A DNA stretch of 64,000 bases. Origin: Desmodus rotundus. Taxonomy: Eukaryota; Chordata; Mammalia; Chiroptera; Phyllostomidae. The notes beneath the pieces were generated by a model. The model worked only from the letters and a program-made list of their open reading frames with translations. It was not told the DNA's origin and searched no databases. The stretch lies in NCBI RefSeq assembly GCF_022682495.2, contig NC_071389.1, positions 55,698,239 to 55,762,238 of the forward strand, given 5' to 3'. The first letter of the stretch is position 1. The number at the start of each line of letters is the position of its first letter. Position numbers and translations under genes: made by a program. Below, piece by piece: positions 11,253-21,694 of the stretch.

Positions 11253-11360
11253 AAAAAATATGGAATGCTTCATGAATTTGCATGTCATCCTTGCACAAGG
11301 ACTGTGCTGATCTTCTCTATATTCTTTCAATTATAGCATATGTGTGGCTGAAATGAGCAC
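11253..11360 (-). pseudogene. U6 snRNA pseudogene
   Basis: The reverse complement aligns along the whole length of U6: 5' GTGCTCATTTCAGCCACACA in place of GTGCTCGCTTCGGCAGCACA, then AGAGAAGATCAGCA, TGCAAGGATGACATGCAAAT, TCATGAAGCATTCCATATTT. Many substitutions, mainly C-to-T or G-to-A at CpG sites, show decay. No U6-type upstream promoter is evident. U6 copies of this kind are commonly inserted by L1 machinery. The last bases of the U6 5' end are followed by a repeated TGAAATGAGCAC. Confidence 0.88.
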
Positions 11361-11524
11361 TGAAATGAGCACAATATAAGTAAAAATAAACTTTTCTTTA
11401 GAATTTATCTGTCAAGATTTTGTTTTCCCTAAATGTGCATGTGACAGATGTGTATGTGTGATACACTTCAGTTCACAGATTGAGGTTTCTGAAAAATTGG
11501 ACTGCAGCCCTGTGGATGAGAAGG

Positions 11525-11690
11525 AACCTCTAGATCTGTACTGCCTGACACAGTAGCCGCTAGCCACAGGAAGCTGTTAGGTACCTGAAATGTGGCAATC
11601 TGAATTGAGATACTGTGGAAGGGTAAAAATTCATACTGAATTCTGGAGACTTAATGTAAAAACAAGAATGTAAAGTAGCTTACTGATAAT
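11525..11690 (+). mobile_element. Old hAT-type relic
   Basis: ATCTGTACTGCCTGACACAGTAGCCGCTAGCCACAGGAAGC..., followed by TACCTGAAATGTGGCAATCT, resembles the widespread mammalian hAT repeat with the TAGCCACTAGCCACATGTGG motif. Boundaries uncertain. Confidence 0.45.
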
Positions 11691-11949
11691 TTTTTCAAAT
11701 TATGAACCTAAAAAGAAAATTGTTTATTGAGAGAAAGAGGATAGCAAGCAATATAAAAATCAAAAGCTTATCTGACTTTAATTGGCTTTTCTTTCTCTTG
11801 TCAAATGAGGGTAGAATTTTATTTGTATGTTTTCTAAGGGTCCCAATCTGCTCATGAAATCCTTATACAGGGTAAGCTGTGGGGCAGAGATTCCTTAAGT
11901 GACCCATTGAGAAAACTCTTTATCAGGTAGGAAGCAGCTGGTCAACTGC

Positions 11950-12243
11950 CTACTTCTTTCCCTCCTGCTTCATGTGTATTACAAAATAGTCATTGCGCTC
12001 AATGGTGAGCCCAGCAATTAGTGAAAAGAAGCTCTGGAAGCCCACTTGGCCATCTCAGCATTGGTCCAGGTCTTTCATTGTTTTGTCTATGGCCAGAGGG
12101 TCTTTTTGATTTTCCAAAAATCCAGGGAACTCCTTTTCCATGAGTACTCCCGGGTCCTCTGTTGTTAAGTAGTCTTTATCCCCAGTAAATCTGTGAAATG
12201 TGAACATCATGGTTTCTATGGTGTGTTCCATTTGAGACGGCAT
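11950..12243 (-). pseudogene. S100A10P: S100A10 (p11) processed pseudogene
   Basis: The minus strand from ATG at 12243 reads MPSQMEHTIETMMFTFHRF..., clearly the S100A10 (p11) sequence, including EKEFPGFLENQKDPLA. An in-frame TGA at 12057-12055, after DLDQC, ends it at 62 residues. Beyond that stop the same frame continues with VGFQSFFSLIAGLTI...NDYFVIHMKQ and a TAG at 11952-11950, giving the normal 97-residue length. The change looks like CGA to TGA at a CpG. There are no introns although the parent gene is spliced within the coding region, and UTR-like sequence extends on both sides (about 11810-12300), so it is a retrocopy. The parent protein is a calcium-insensitive EF-hand dimer that binds annexin A2. 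The copy is not expected to make it. The gene symbol is descriptive only. Confidence 0.92.
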
Positions 12244-12414
12244 TTTGGTGAGGTCTTGGACCGAGGTGCGGCAGGATCGCAAGGCTGGCTGGGACGTGCA
12301 GCTAGTCAATAATTTTTATATTGGTTACATGTTGCAATGAAAATACCTTGAGTTAAATAAAATACATGATTGAAATTAATTTCAGTGTTTAAATCTTCAC
12401 CCAAGGGTATTCAT

Positions 12415-12606
12415 TGATTTTAAAAGAAAGAGGAAGGGACGGGGTGGGAGGAGAGAGGTGAGAGAGAAACATCATTGGTTGCCTCCTATACTTGCCACAA
12501 CTGGGGACCAAACCGGCAACCCAGGTGCCCTGACTGGGAATTGAACCCTCAGCCTTTTTAGGTATACAGAATAATGCTCCAACCAATGAGCCACACTGGC
12601 CAGGGT
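12415..12606 (-). mobile_element. Ves SINE
   Basis: The reverse complement starts CCCTGGCCAGTGTGGCTCAT, keeps TCAATTCCCAGTCAGGGCAC and GAAAGAGGAAGG (tail side), and ends in the A-rich region near 12415. Diverged; no convincing target duplication. Confidence 0.8.
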
Positions 12607-12896
12607 AATTTCACATTTCTTTGTACTTTTATTAAAATGTGGATTCTAGAAATGTTTAAATTATATGGATGGCTTTCATTTGTAGCTTGCTTTATATTTT
12701 TGTTGGACAGTGCTGCTATGCATTATGTGATCTTTCAACGTAATCAAAGTGTATAATCAAATATCAACTTATAAGGTCCATTTAAAATGACCTAGAAATT
12801 TTTTAGATTCTTTTGCCCTTCTTATTCAATATGGAAAAGTACTGTAGATACCACTTTATTTTAATTGCTCCCCAAATGCTAAGAAAGTATGAGATT

Positions 12897-12942
12897 AGCT
12901 TACTGTACATTCACTAATTTGCTAGTGAATGTACAGTAAGCT
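12897..12942. repeat. Perfect inverted repeat, 20-bp arms, 6-nt loop
   Basis: Left arm AGCTTACTGTACATTCACTA (12897-12916), spacer ATTTGC, right arm TAGTGAATGTACAGTAAGCT (12923-12942). The arms are exactly complementary with no mismatch. It is not part of any repeat I recognise and not near a gene. Confidence 0.97.
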
Positions 12943-13014
12943 TTTCAGTGACTTGGAAAATAGGGTAAGAAAGAAGTGCAAGTTGTTCAGTGCTATTTTA
13001 TTAGGATATATTTT

Positions 13015-13232
13015 ATTTATTTATTTTAAAAGATTTTATTCATTTATTTTTAGAGAGAGAGGAAGAGGTGGAGAAAAAGCGGGAGAGAAACACTGATAGA
13101 CTGCTACTTGCACCCACCCCAAGCAGAGATCTGGCGCACATCCCAGGCATGTGCCCTGACAGGGAATTGAACCAGTGAGCTTTCAGTCGGTGGGATAGTG
13201 CCAACCCACTGAGCCACACCAGTGAGGGCAGA
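13015..13232 (-). mobile_element. Ves SINE
   Basis: The reverse complement begins CCCTCACTGGTGTGGCTCAG and includes TTCAATTCCCTGTCAGGGCA and the TCTCTCTAAAAATAAATGAA tail. A probable 9-bp duplication ATATATTTT lies at 13006-13014 and 13233-13241. Confidence 0.85.
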
Positions 13233-13384
13233 ATATATTTTCATATCACAAAATAAAGCAGTTCTACAGTCCCAAAAAGGAAATGATTTTTTTTGAAGCA
13301 TAAAATATTTCTGATACCTGGGTATCTCCAGATAACTCTAGTAATTTTTATAAACTTGTTAAAGCAATTTTATCTTTTTTTATT

Positions 13385-13735
13385 TTGAGAGTATATTTAT
13401 TAAAACTGGGACAATGAAACAAGAAAGCACTTAGGGAAGAAGAAGCAACAGGAGAGAGCCTAGGCAGGGCTGCTTTCGTTCTCTAGAAATGTTATAGGAA
13501 AGAAGTAAACCTATGTGAGCCTACCTTGGCTCACTAGAAAGTCAGAGAAAAGGGGCCTAGGAGACAGGTTCAGGGGTTAGCCTGGGATGAGCTACCAATA
13601 CCAGTTACTCCCCTGGCTGCAAGTCTTGTGAGGAACCTTAGAATTTAGGAAATGCACACCTGAGAGGAAAGAAAGGCATGGGCATGCTCCAGAGACGGAG
13701 AGTGCCATTTTGTCAGTCTTTAAAGGCGTGTACTT
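13385..13735 (-). repeat. LTR-like relic (endogenous retrovirus or MaLR type)
   Basis: The minus strand carries a long CT-rich block ending TTTTAATAAATATACTCTCA, like an LTR R region with its AATAAA signal. Layout resembles the relic at 2075-2405. No internal region or target duplication was identified. Confidence 0.42.
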
Positions 13736-13754
13736 AAAAATTATTTTTATCCTC

Positions 13755-13965
13755 ACCTGAAAAGATTTTTTTCATTGGTTTTAGAGAAAGAGGAAAGGAG
13801 AGAGAAAGGGAGAGACAGAGAGAGATATCAACCAGTAGCCTCCCACATTACTGGGACTGGGGTTCAAACCCACAACCTAGGCATATGCCCTGACTGGTAA
13901 TTGAACTTGCAATCTTTCAGTTATGGGATGATGCTCCAACCAACCAAGCCACACCAACCAGGACT
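13755..13965 (-). mobile_element. Ves SINE
   Basis: The reverse complement starts GTCCTGGTTGGTGTGGCTTG and keeps the TCAATTACCAGTCAGGGCAT core and an A/T-rich 3' tail near 13755. Confidence 0.82.
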
Positions 13966-14794
13966 AAATTTTTTTTGAATTTTATTTTAAATATTTTTTA
14001 AGATTATTAAATAAATAAAATTAAATGTGTAAATTATATAGTGCTATAAATTATTAAGTGCTATAGTATTATAAAATCAAGCAATGACACAGTATCAAAA
14101 GTTGAATACTGGGAACTACTAATTTAACTGTAGTGATAAACTACTGGAAAATCTAGATGATAAAGACAATTAGTGCAAGGAGAATTATGCCTGATAAAGC
14201 CCTTCTTCCTATCAACTTTTTTAGGTTAATTTGACATCTTTTACTGGTGCTTTTGGAAGCTTACAAATATTAATAAAACTTTGTTAAGAACCCTTTACCA
14301 TACTGAGAAAACAAGAAAAGTAATTTCACTAGCTTCAACACAAATTGACGTGTAAGAAATGTAGCTAGCCTTTAAAATTTGTTTCAAAGACCTAATGTAC
14401 TAGCACTTTTTGAAGAACATGAAAGAGCAGTCATTAAGTTAAAAGAAAAAAAAGACATTCAAAAAATCAAACCATAACTTTTTCTTGTCAGCTTCCTAAG
14501 GAGAGCCTTCTAAATCCTATGCTTTAATCTGACCAGTCTTTTTGCTGTATCAAATACACTTTAGGCTCTTTTGCTGGTGGACTTTGTGTTCTTGGTCCAA
14601 ATTGCAGACCCCTGCCTCCAGGATTGCTTTCTTTCTTTCTGAATTCTATCAGTCTTTCAAGACCCTGCTCATATTTCTCTTTTCTGAAACCTTTCCTACC
14701 CCCATCACTCCAGCCCAACGTGAGCGTGTAATTAACATTTACATAATATTTTACTTTTTGTGATGCCATTTTGCATATTTTCTCTTTCTTTATG
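13966..14794. other. AT-rich sequence, nothing recognised
   Basis: No gene or well-supported repeat. The part 14590-14750 (CCAGGATTGC..., TCTTTCAAGACCCTGCTCAT) resembles an L2 3' region but is too short and diverged to call. Confidence 0.45.
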
Positions 14795-14945
14795 TCATTC
14801 TAACGAGGTAGATGATATCCATTTTGTAGAATACGGGCATTGAGACTGAGAGAAATATGCGATTTTTTTCAGAACTAGGTATATACTAAATAGTGAAGCT
14901 AAAAATACTGGAACCAAGTCCTCTGCCAACTTTCATGCTCTTTCC
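14795..14945 (-). repeat. MIR SINE relic
   Basis: The antisense MIR pattern is visible: GAGGTAGATGATATCCATTTTG, then GGGCATTGAGACTGAGAGAA and CTAAAAATACTGGAACCAAG. Strongly diverged. Confidence 0.45.
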
Positions 14946-15281
14946 TCCTTGATGACCCCTTAACTCCTATAATAGTTACATAACACCCAATTGGCTATTA
15001 ATTAATTACTTACTGTCTTTATATTAAACTTATTTATTAGCTGTAGACTTGAAGGAATATGTACAGTATATAGGGAAAGAAAATAATGGGAGAGCTGAAT
15101 ACACTCTTGATAAAGAATCAAAGAGGTCATTAACAGATCTTAATAGCTCATTTACTTTTCTGAAAATATTCACCTTTTAAAAAGTATGATAGCCACACTT
15201 GCTCCTTTTCCTCTAGCCAAAATAATTACCTATCTTAGTGCCAAATTTTTAGTATAATTTTTAATGCACAGCTGAACAGCC

Positions 15282-15540
15282 TTGTCTGTGTGGCTTAGTT
15301 GGTTGGAGCATCATACGGTAACTGAAAGGTTGCGGGTTTGATTCCTGGTCAGGGCAAATACCTAGGTTGCGGGTTCATCTCTGGTCTGGGAATGGGCACG
15401 TGCGACCCCGAGACCTGATGCTTATGATCCCTGGTCCGGGCAAATAGGGGAGGCAACCAGTCTATGCTTCTCTCTCTCCTTTCCTTTCTTACTTCCACTC
15501 TGTCTCTCTTTAAATAAAACAAAACAATTAAAAATGTCCT
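15282..15540 (+). mobile_element. Ves-related SINE, long variant
   Basis: It starts CCTTGTCTGTGTGGCTTAGT and has a box-B-like TTTGATTCCTGGTCAGGGCA. It then carries an extra internal segment with further CTGGTCTGGG and CCTGGTCCGGGCAAATA copies, and ends TCTCTCTTTAAATAAAACAA. At about 259 bp it is roughly 50 bp longer than the other copies, so it may be a separate subfamily or an internally duplicated copy. Confidence 0.75.
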
Positions 15541-15604
15541 CAGATGAGGATTAAAAAAAACCCAACAACAAAAAAACCCGAGAGAGATCTAAATAGAGAA
15601 GCCT

Positions 15605-15835
15605 TCCCTGACCATATTGGCTAAAGTAGCTCCTCTCCATCAGCCTCTGTCTTAGCAACATATAACAATTTTCTTTAAAGAACTTTAAGCTATTTGAAAT
15701 ATCATGTCTTTATTAACTTGTTTATTGGTTATCTTCTCCCACTAGCATATGAATTGAATGAGAGCAAGGATGTTGTCTGTCTAGTTTATAGTACAAAGTA
15801 AACACTCAGTAAATATTTGCTGAATGACTGAGATA
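15605..15835 (+). repeat. LINE-2 3' end
   Basis: CTTCCCTGACCATATTGGCT, then CTCCCACTAGCATATGAATT, GAGCAAGGATGTTGTCTGTC and CACTCAGTAAATATTTGCTG reproduce the L2 3' terminus in order. The following sequence, 15836-16326, holds nothing I can identify. Confidence 0.75.
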
Positions 15836-16326
15836 CTTTATTTATGGAAAATGTTCACTATGACATCTATCTTTTACAATAAGTTTTTGTTATACCTATC
15901 AAATACTGTAAAATGGGCATTTAAATGCTTTGACTACCTAATTCCAAATACTAGTCCAAATTACTGTAATTACTTAAAGAAGGACATTTATAGTTAAGAA
16001 AAAAACAGGATTTCTAGAAAAATTTAATTTTAAATAGGTGTGGATTTAAGCTTATAAAGACACTTACCTTAAGTTTACTCTTCTGTCTTATAACCTAGAT
16101 GGTGTAAGAAATGAATTTCTTCAAAATTTTCTTATATATTTTCCCTAAAGTTGCATTTATAACCATGACAAAATTTTTAGGTACTGTAACTTATACTCAA
16201 AGTCTGAAGCCTTTTCACAGGAATGAGAATTTAGAGTCTGAGTTCCAACCTTACAATCAAGAAATTTCCTATAAGGAATCTATGATAATGATGGCTTTTA
16301 GTGCTTGAAAGAATCTTAGGAAAGTA

Positions 16327-16683
16327 CAGTCATCCCCTGGGGGATTGGTTCCATAACACCCCTGGAAACCAAAATCTGTGGATGCTCAAGTCTCCAATGT
16401 AAAATGGTGAAATATTTCCATTTAAACTATGCACATCCTCTGGTATATTTTAAATCATATCTAGATTACTTGTAATACTTAATACGATGTAAATGCTATA
16501 TAAATTGTTATACTGTATGTATTGTTTGGGTAATAATGACAAGAACAATGTATGTACATGTTTACAACCATTGTAAACTTAATTATATAGTACACATCAG
16601 CAACAACATAATTTTTTTCCAAATATTTTTGATCCACAGTTTGTTGAATTTGCACATGTGGAACCCATGGATCTGGATGACTG
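16327..16683 (+). mobile_element. MER2/Tigger1-like DNA transposon
   Basis: A 357-bp element has identical 9-base inverted ends, CAGTCATCC and GGATGACTG, with TA before the left end (16325-16326). Inside are GGGGGATTGGTTCCATAACA, AACCAAAATCTGTGGATGCT and GTATATTTTAAATCATATCT, characteristic of the MER2/Tigger group of pogo-type elements. Non-coding. Confidence 0.8.
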
Positions 16684-16811
16684 ACTAGAACATGTAGAGG
16701 TAAGATATAGTTTATTATTAAATGGTGAATAGTTTAATTATATTTAATTACTTAATTGTCTAAAAAGTAGACCAAATATTAGAACAGATACAGCCTAGTA
16801 CTCAAGTTTTT

Positions 16812-17836
16812 GTTAACATTGTACATATGTTCCTAAGCCTCTCATTTTTTTGAATTCTTGTTTCTTCATTCTCTTCTGGATGAATGTTTCTTTCTTCCTT
16901 ATGGTCCACACTGTTGATTTGAGTCCTGGTTTCCTTCCTGTCACTGTTCGTTCCCTGTACATTTTCCTTTAATTCCCTTAGCATAGCCTTCATTTTCTCC
17001 TCTAATTTGCGACTGTATTCAACCAATTCTGTGAGCATCCTGATTACCAGTGTTTTGAACTGTGCCTCTGATAGGATGGCTATCTCTTCATTGCTTAGCT
17101 GTATTTTTTTCTGGAGCTTTGATCCGTTATTTCATTTGGGCCATTTTTTTTTGTCTTGGCACTCCTGTTACATAGTAAGGAGTGGAGCCTTAGGTGTTCA
17201 CCAGGACAGAGCAACCCATGTCACTGTGTTGTGATGCAGTATGTGGGGGAGGGGTCCGAGAGGGAACAATGCCACTTGCTTCACTCTCTGCTGGCTTTCA
17301 GTCACTTCCCCTGCTACCCACAATCAAATTGGGCCCTTCTGGTGCTGATTCCTGGGTGGGTGGTCTTGTGTACGTTATAAGACCCTGTGGGTCTCTCCAG
17401 TGAACTCTCCCATGAGTATGGGAGTTTCTCCCACTGCCACCTTCACCCCCATAGGTGTTTTCAGTCAGAGGTTTTGAGCCTTTATTTCCCTGTGCTGGAA
17501 CCCTCCTGGGTTGCGCAATCTGTCTTGCTCCCCAGTTGTTCCTTCTGGTTTATCTACACATGAATGTGGGATTGCCCTGTCTGCCAGCCAGCCTACGCCT
17601 TGCCAGGTCCACCAGCTGCCGCCTTGCCTTAAATTCTCTCTGCCCCGCTGCCCATTTCTGCCCCTCCTACCAGTCTGGATGAATGTTTCTTCTTTAACTC
17701 CTTGGTTGTCGGACTTCCATACAGTTCGATTTTCTGGCAGTTCTGGTTATTTTTTGTTTTTAAATTTGTTGTCCTTCTTTTGGTTGTGCGAGGAGGCACA
17801 GTGTGTCTACCTACACCTCCATCTTGGCCAGAAGTC
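16812..17836 (-). mobile_element. HAL1 5' fragment (3'-truncated)
   Basis: The minus strand starts GACTTCTGGCCAAGATGG at 17836, runs through the 5' UTR and into ORF1 (start about 17145). The sequence stops being HAL1-like at about 16812, soon after the coiled-coil segment (IHPEENEETRIQKNERLRNI at about 16845). Retrotransposons usually lose their 5' end, so a copy that keeps the 5' end and lacks the 3' half must have been cut later by deletion or rearrangement. Confidence 0.82.
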
Positions 17837-17849
17837 CTATCACATGAAT

Positions 17850-18235
17850 ATTATTGTTTTTATGTATATTATCTCATCTGATTCTCATTATAACCTTTAT
17901 AGGTTAGGATTTTAGAAAAATTAAGTAATTTGCCTAAATTACTTAATTTGCCTAATTTACTCACCTACTAAATAGCAGAGGTGAGATTAGAAATCAAGCA
18001 TTCTGCCCTGGGTGGATTGAGCGCGGGCTGCAAACCAAAGGGTTGTGGGTTCAATTCCCAGTCAGGGCACATGCCTGGGTTGTGGGCCAGGTCCCCAGGC
18101 GGGGGCTCGAGAGAGGCAACCACACATTGATGTTTCTCTCCCTTTCTTCCTCCTTCCCTTCCCCTCTCCTTAAAAATTAAATAAATAAAATTAAAAAAAT
18201 AAAGAAATCAAGCATTCTAATTCATAAGTCTTTAT
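17850..18235 (-). repeat. MIR SINE split by a Ves SINE
   Basis: The antisense MIR reads ATTATCTCATCTGATTCTCA, AAAATTAAGTAATTTGCCTA (an 18-20 bp piece locally duplicated), and CTACTAAATAGCAGAGGTGA, and resumes after the Ves insert with ATTCTAATTCATAAGTC. Confidence 0.55.
18005..18202 (+). mobile_element. Ves SINE inside MIR
   Basis: An exact 16-bp duplication AGAAATCAAGCATTCT flanks it (17989-18004 and 18203-18218). The body shows GCCCTGGGTGGATTGAGCGC (slightly shortened head), GTTCAATTCCCAGTCAGGGC, ACATTGATGTTTCTCTCCCT and an A-rich tail. Several CpGs remain, which suggests a fairly young insertion. Confidence 0.92.
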
Positions 18236-18469
18236 TTATTTTTTAGACATTTGTAGCCCCTTTATGCTAGTCCACTAACAGGATTTTAATATCAATGATA
18301 ATCAATAGTTTTCTCTAGGCAACTTTTAGTACTTTAGTATGATTGAAGTATATGAGGCAGCAATGGAAATTAGTGCTAGAAAGATATGCTACTCTAAAAT
18401 CAAAGATATACTTGTATATATTTAAAAAATATAAACATTGCACTTTTTTCCATTTTTTGTTTTTTAAGT

Positions 18470-21400
18470 AATTTTTTATAATTACTGTTGATGTACAATA
18501 TTATATTAGTTTTAGGTATACAGCATAGTGATTAGACATTTATATAACTTATGAAGTGATCACCCCAATAAATCTAGTATACACCTGACACCATACATAG
18601 TTATTACAATATTACTAACTATATTCCCTACCTGTACTGTATCTCCCTGTGACTACTTTGCAACTACCAGTTTGTACTTAATCTCTTCCCCTTTTTCACC
18701 CATTCCCCCTAAACCCCTCCCATTTGCCAACCATCCAAACATTCTCTGTATCTGAGTTTGTTACTGATCTACGTGTTTGGTTTTTATTTCTACATATAAC
18801 TGAAATAATCTGACGTTTGTCTTTCTCTGTCTGACTATTGCACTCAGCACAATTCCTCAGGGCCATCCATGTTATTGCAGATAACAAGATTTCATTCTTT
18901 TTTTTTATGGCTGAGTCATATTCCATTTTACATATGTACCTCTTCTTCTTTATCCATTCATCTATTGATGGATAACTTGGCTATTGTAAATAATGCTGCA
19001 TTGAACATATGGATGCATATGTATTCTTGAGTTAATATTTTGATTTCTCCAGAAGTAGAATTGCTGGGTCCTTCTCGTTCCTTATGATAGCCTTTTTTTA
19101 AAAGTCTGATTTGTCTGGTATAAGTATTACTACTACAGCCTTTTTTAAAAATTTGTTTCCATTTTCATGACATATCTTTAAACATCCTTTTACTTTCAGT
19201 CAGTGTGTATGTGCCTTTTGATCTGAAGCAAGTCTCTTGTAGACAGAATATGTAAAGATCTAGTTTTGTTATTCATTCAGCCACCATATGTCTTTTGATT
19301 GGAGCATTTAACCATTTGCATTTAAAGTGATTGTTGATAGATATGTATTTATTGCCATTTTATTACTCAGTTTTTTATCTTCTTGAAGACCCTTTATCAC
19401 ACTGGTTTGGTGGTGATGAGCTCACTCCTTTCCCTTTTTCTTGTCTGGAAATCTCTTTATCTGTCCTTCAGTTCTGAATGCTGGGTAGAATAATCTCAGT
19501 TGTAGATCCTTGATTTTCATCACTTTGAATATTTTCGTGCCTACACTGTCTGGCCTGCAAAGTCTTTGTTGAGAAATCAGCTGCCAGTCTTCTGGGAGCT
19601 CCCTTGTAGGAAACTAACAGCTTTTCTCTTGCTGCTTTTAAGAGAGTCTTTGTCTTTAACCTTTGGCACTTTAACTGTGATATGTCTCAGTGTGGGCTTA
19701 TTTGGGTTCATCTTATTTGAGATTCTCTGCATTTCCTGGACTTGTATTATTTCCTTCACCAGGTTAAAGAAGTTTTCTGTCATTCTTTTTTTCAATAGGG
19801 TTTCAATTCCTTGCTCTCTCTTCTCTTTCTGGCATCCGCATGATGTGAATGTTGATACACTTAATGTTGACCCAGAGGTCCCTTAAATTATCCTCATTTT
19901 TTTTCAATTCTTTTTTCTTTCTCCTGTTCTGATTGGGTGTTCTCTTCTTTCTTATCTTCCAAATCACTGATTTGATTCTTTGTTTCATCTACTCTACTGT
20001 TAGTTACCTGTATCCTTCATTTCAGTTATTTTAGTCTTCATTTCAAACTGGTTGTTTTTTATGTTTTCTATCTCCATTATTATGTTTTCTACCTCTTTGT
20101 TGAAGCTCTAAGTTCATCTACTCTTGAGTATCCTTAGTATCCTTAGATTGAGTATCCTTATAACCAGTGTTTTGAACTCTGCATCTGGTAGGTTGCTTGT
20201 CTCCATTTTGTTTAGTTCTTTTTCTGGACTTTTGTTCTGGGTTTTTCTTTTTTTTTCATTTGGGACATCTTTCTTTGTTTCCTCATTTTGGCAGCCTCCC
20301 TGTGTTTGTTTTTGTGTAGTAGGAAGAGCTGCTATGTCTCCCAGTCTTGGTAGAGCGGCCTTATAGAAGGACCCAGTGGAGCTGTCTCCCTGTCACCTGA
20401 GCCAGGTGATACATGTGTGTCCCTTATGTGGGTGTGTGCCCTCCTGTTGTAGTTGAGTCTTATTGCTGTTGGCACATTAATGTGAGGGATTGATCCTCAA
20501 GCTGATTGGTTCTGAAGACTGGTTGTGACTACGGTGGAGGAACTGTTGTGAGGGGCTGACCCTATGGAGCAGGATTCACTTAGCAGGGCTCTGATGCCTG
20601 CTGAGTCTGCCCTTTGAGTATGTTGTTTACAGAGGTAGTTGGGCGGTGCTCTGGTAAGGCTTGAAGCTGCCACCAGTTGTTTTAGTTCTTGGGCTCTTTG
20701 GGAGGTGCAAGCCAAGGTCAGCTGCTTCCTGTGCCCTGCCCCGGATATGAACTACAAAATGATCAACAAATGGTTGGGCTTGGAAGAGGCTAAGCTGTGA
20801 ACTGAGGCCCACTGTTGCTAGTACTGGGCTTGGGACTGCTTAGCAAGAGGTATGGGACATACCAAGGCCAGAAGCTACTTGTTTGGAGTTTGAGATCCTT
20901 TGAAAGGTTTTAGGAAAGTCTGAAGCATAAGCCAAGAAAGGTCATTTATATGGATGGGAAAACTACTGGAAGCAACTTGGGTGGGCCTGAAAATTGGGTG
21001 TGGTGGGATCTGAGGGAAAATCAGGGCAGGGAGGACAGTGTTAGCCAGGTTGATACGGACTCAGATATGGTGCCTGCCTGTGCTTGCAGGGAGTGAGTTC
21101 ATCAAACGAGCAATGGCCTCTGCCATCATTTCTGTTTGGGAGAAAGTTGCCCCTCTAGCCTTTGCCCCAAAGCCAGACAATTTATTTCCTCTCTGTATGT
21201 CTCAGGCACCTTTGGAGCTGCTGACTGAGCTCCGGAGCTCAGAGCACGTGAGCCAATCAGTAAGTCTGTAGCATGGACTCCTTAAGAGGAACACTTGGGA
21301 TTTCACAGGGCCTCCGTGTCACTCAGCCACAATCTCCACTGGTTTTCACGGTCAGAAGTTGTGGAGACTTCTCTTCCTGGCACTGGAACCCTGGGCTGGA

Positions 21401-21688
21401 GAGCCTGGTGTGGGACTGGAACCCCTCACTCCTCAGGGAATACCTCTGCAGCACAGATATCCTTCATGGTTTTTAACTGCCAAACCCTGACCATTCTGAG
21501 TCTTTGCCCCTCCTACCAGTCTTGATGTGGGTTTTTCCGTGTATCCTTAGTTATAGAGACTTCAGGCTAGACTTCCAATGGTTCTCAGTGGTGGTTATTC
21601 TGTTGTTTAGTGGAAATTTTGATGTAGTCTGGAAGGAGGTGAGTATAGTTTTTACCTATTCACCATCATGACCAGAAGTCATTTTTCA
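18470..21688 (-). mobile_element. L1 lineage element lacking most of ORF2 (HAL1-like)
   Basis: On the minus strand, the 5' end is GACTTCTGGTCATGATGGTG at about 21688. A long 5' UTR runs to about 20250. ORF1 follows, with pieces such as TENFFNLVKE and RHITVKVPKVKDKD at 19795-19577. Then comes a short ORF2 start (about 19345-19090) with the endonuclease-type WLNAPIKRH and LQET motifs. The sequence jumps at about 19085 straight to the ORF2 C-terminal end (YDSAIKKKNEI, ITWMALRN, EKDKRQIIS) and the 3' UTR, ending near 18470. Thus most of the endonuclease, all of the reverse transcriptase and the cysteine region are absent. All frames carry stops. Two overlapping copies rather than one deleted copy is the alternative. 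Confidence 0.75.
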
Positions 21689-21694
21689 TTAATT

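Noticed and set aside
12055..12309. S100A10-like frame as a functional gene
   Set aside because: It is intronless, has an in-frame stop after 62 codons, and the reading continues past the stop to the normal end, which marks a processed pseudogene.
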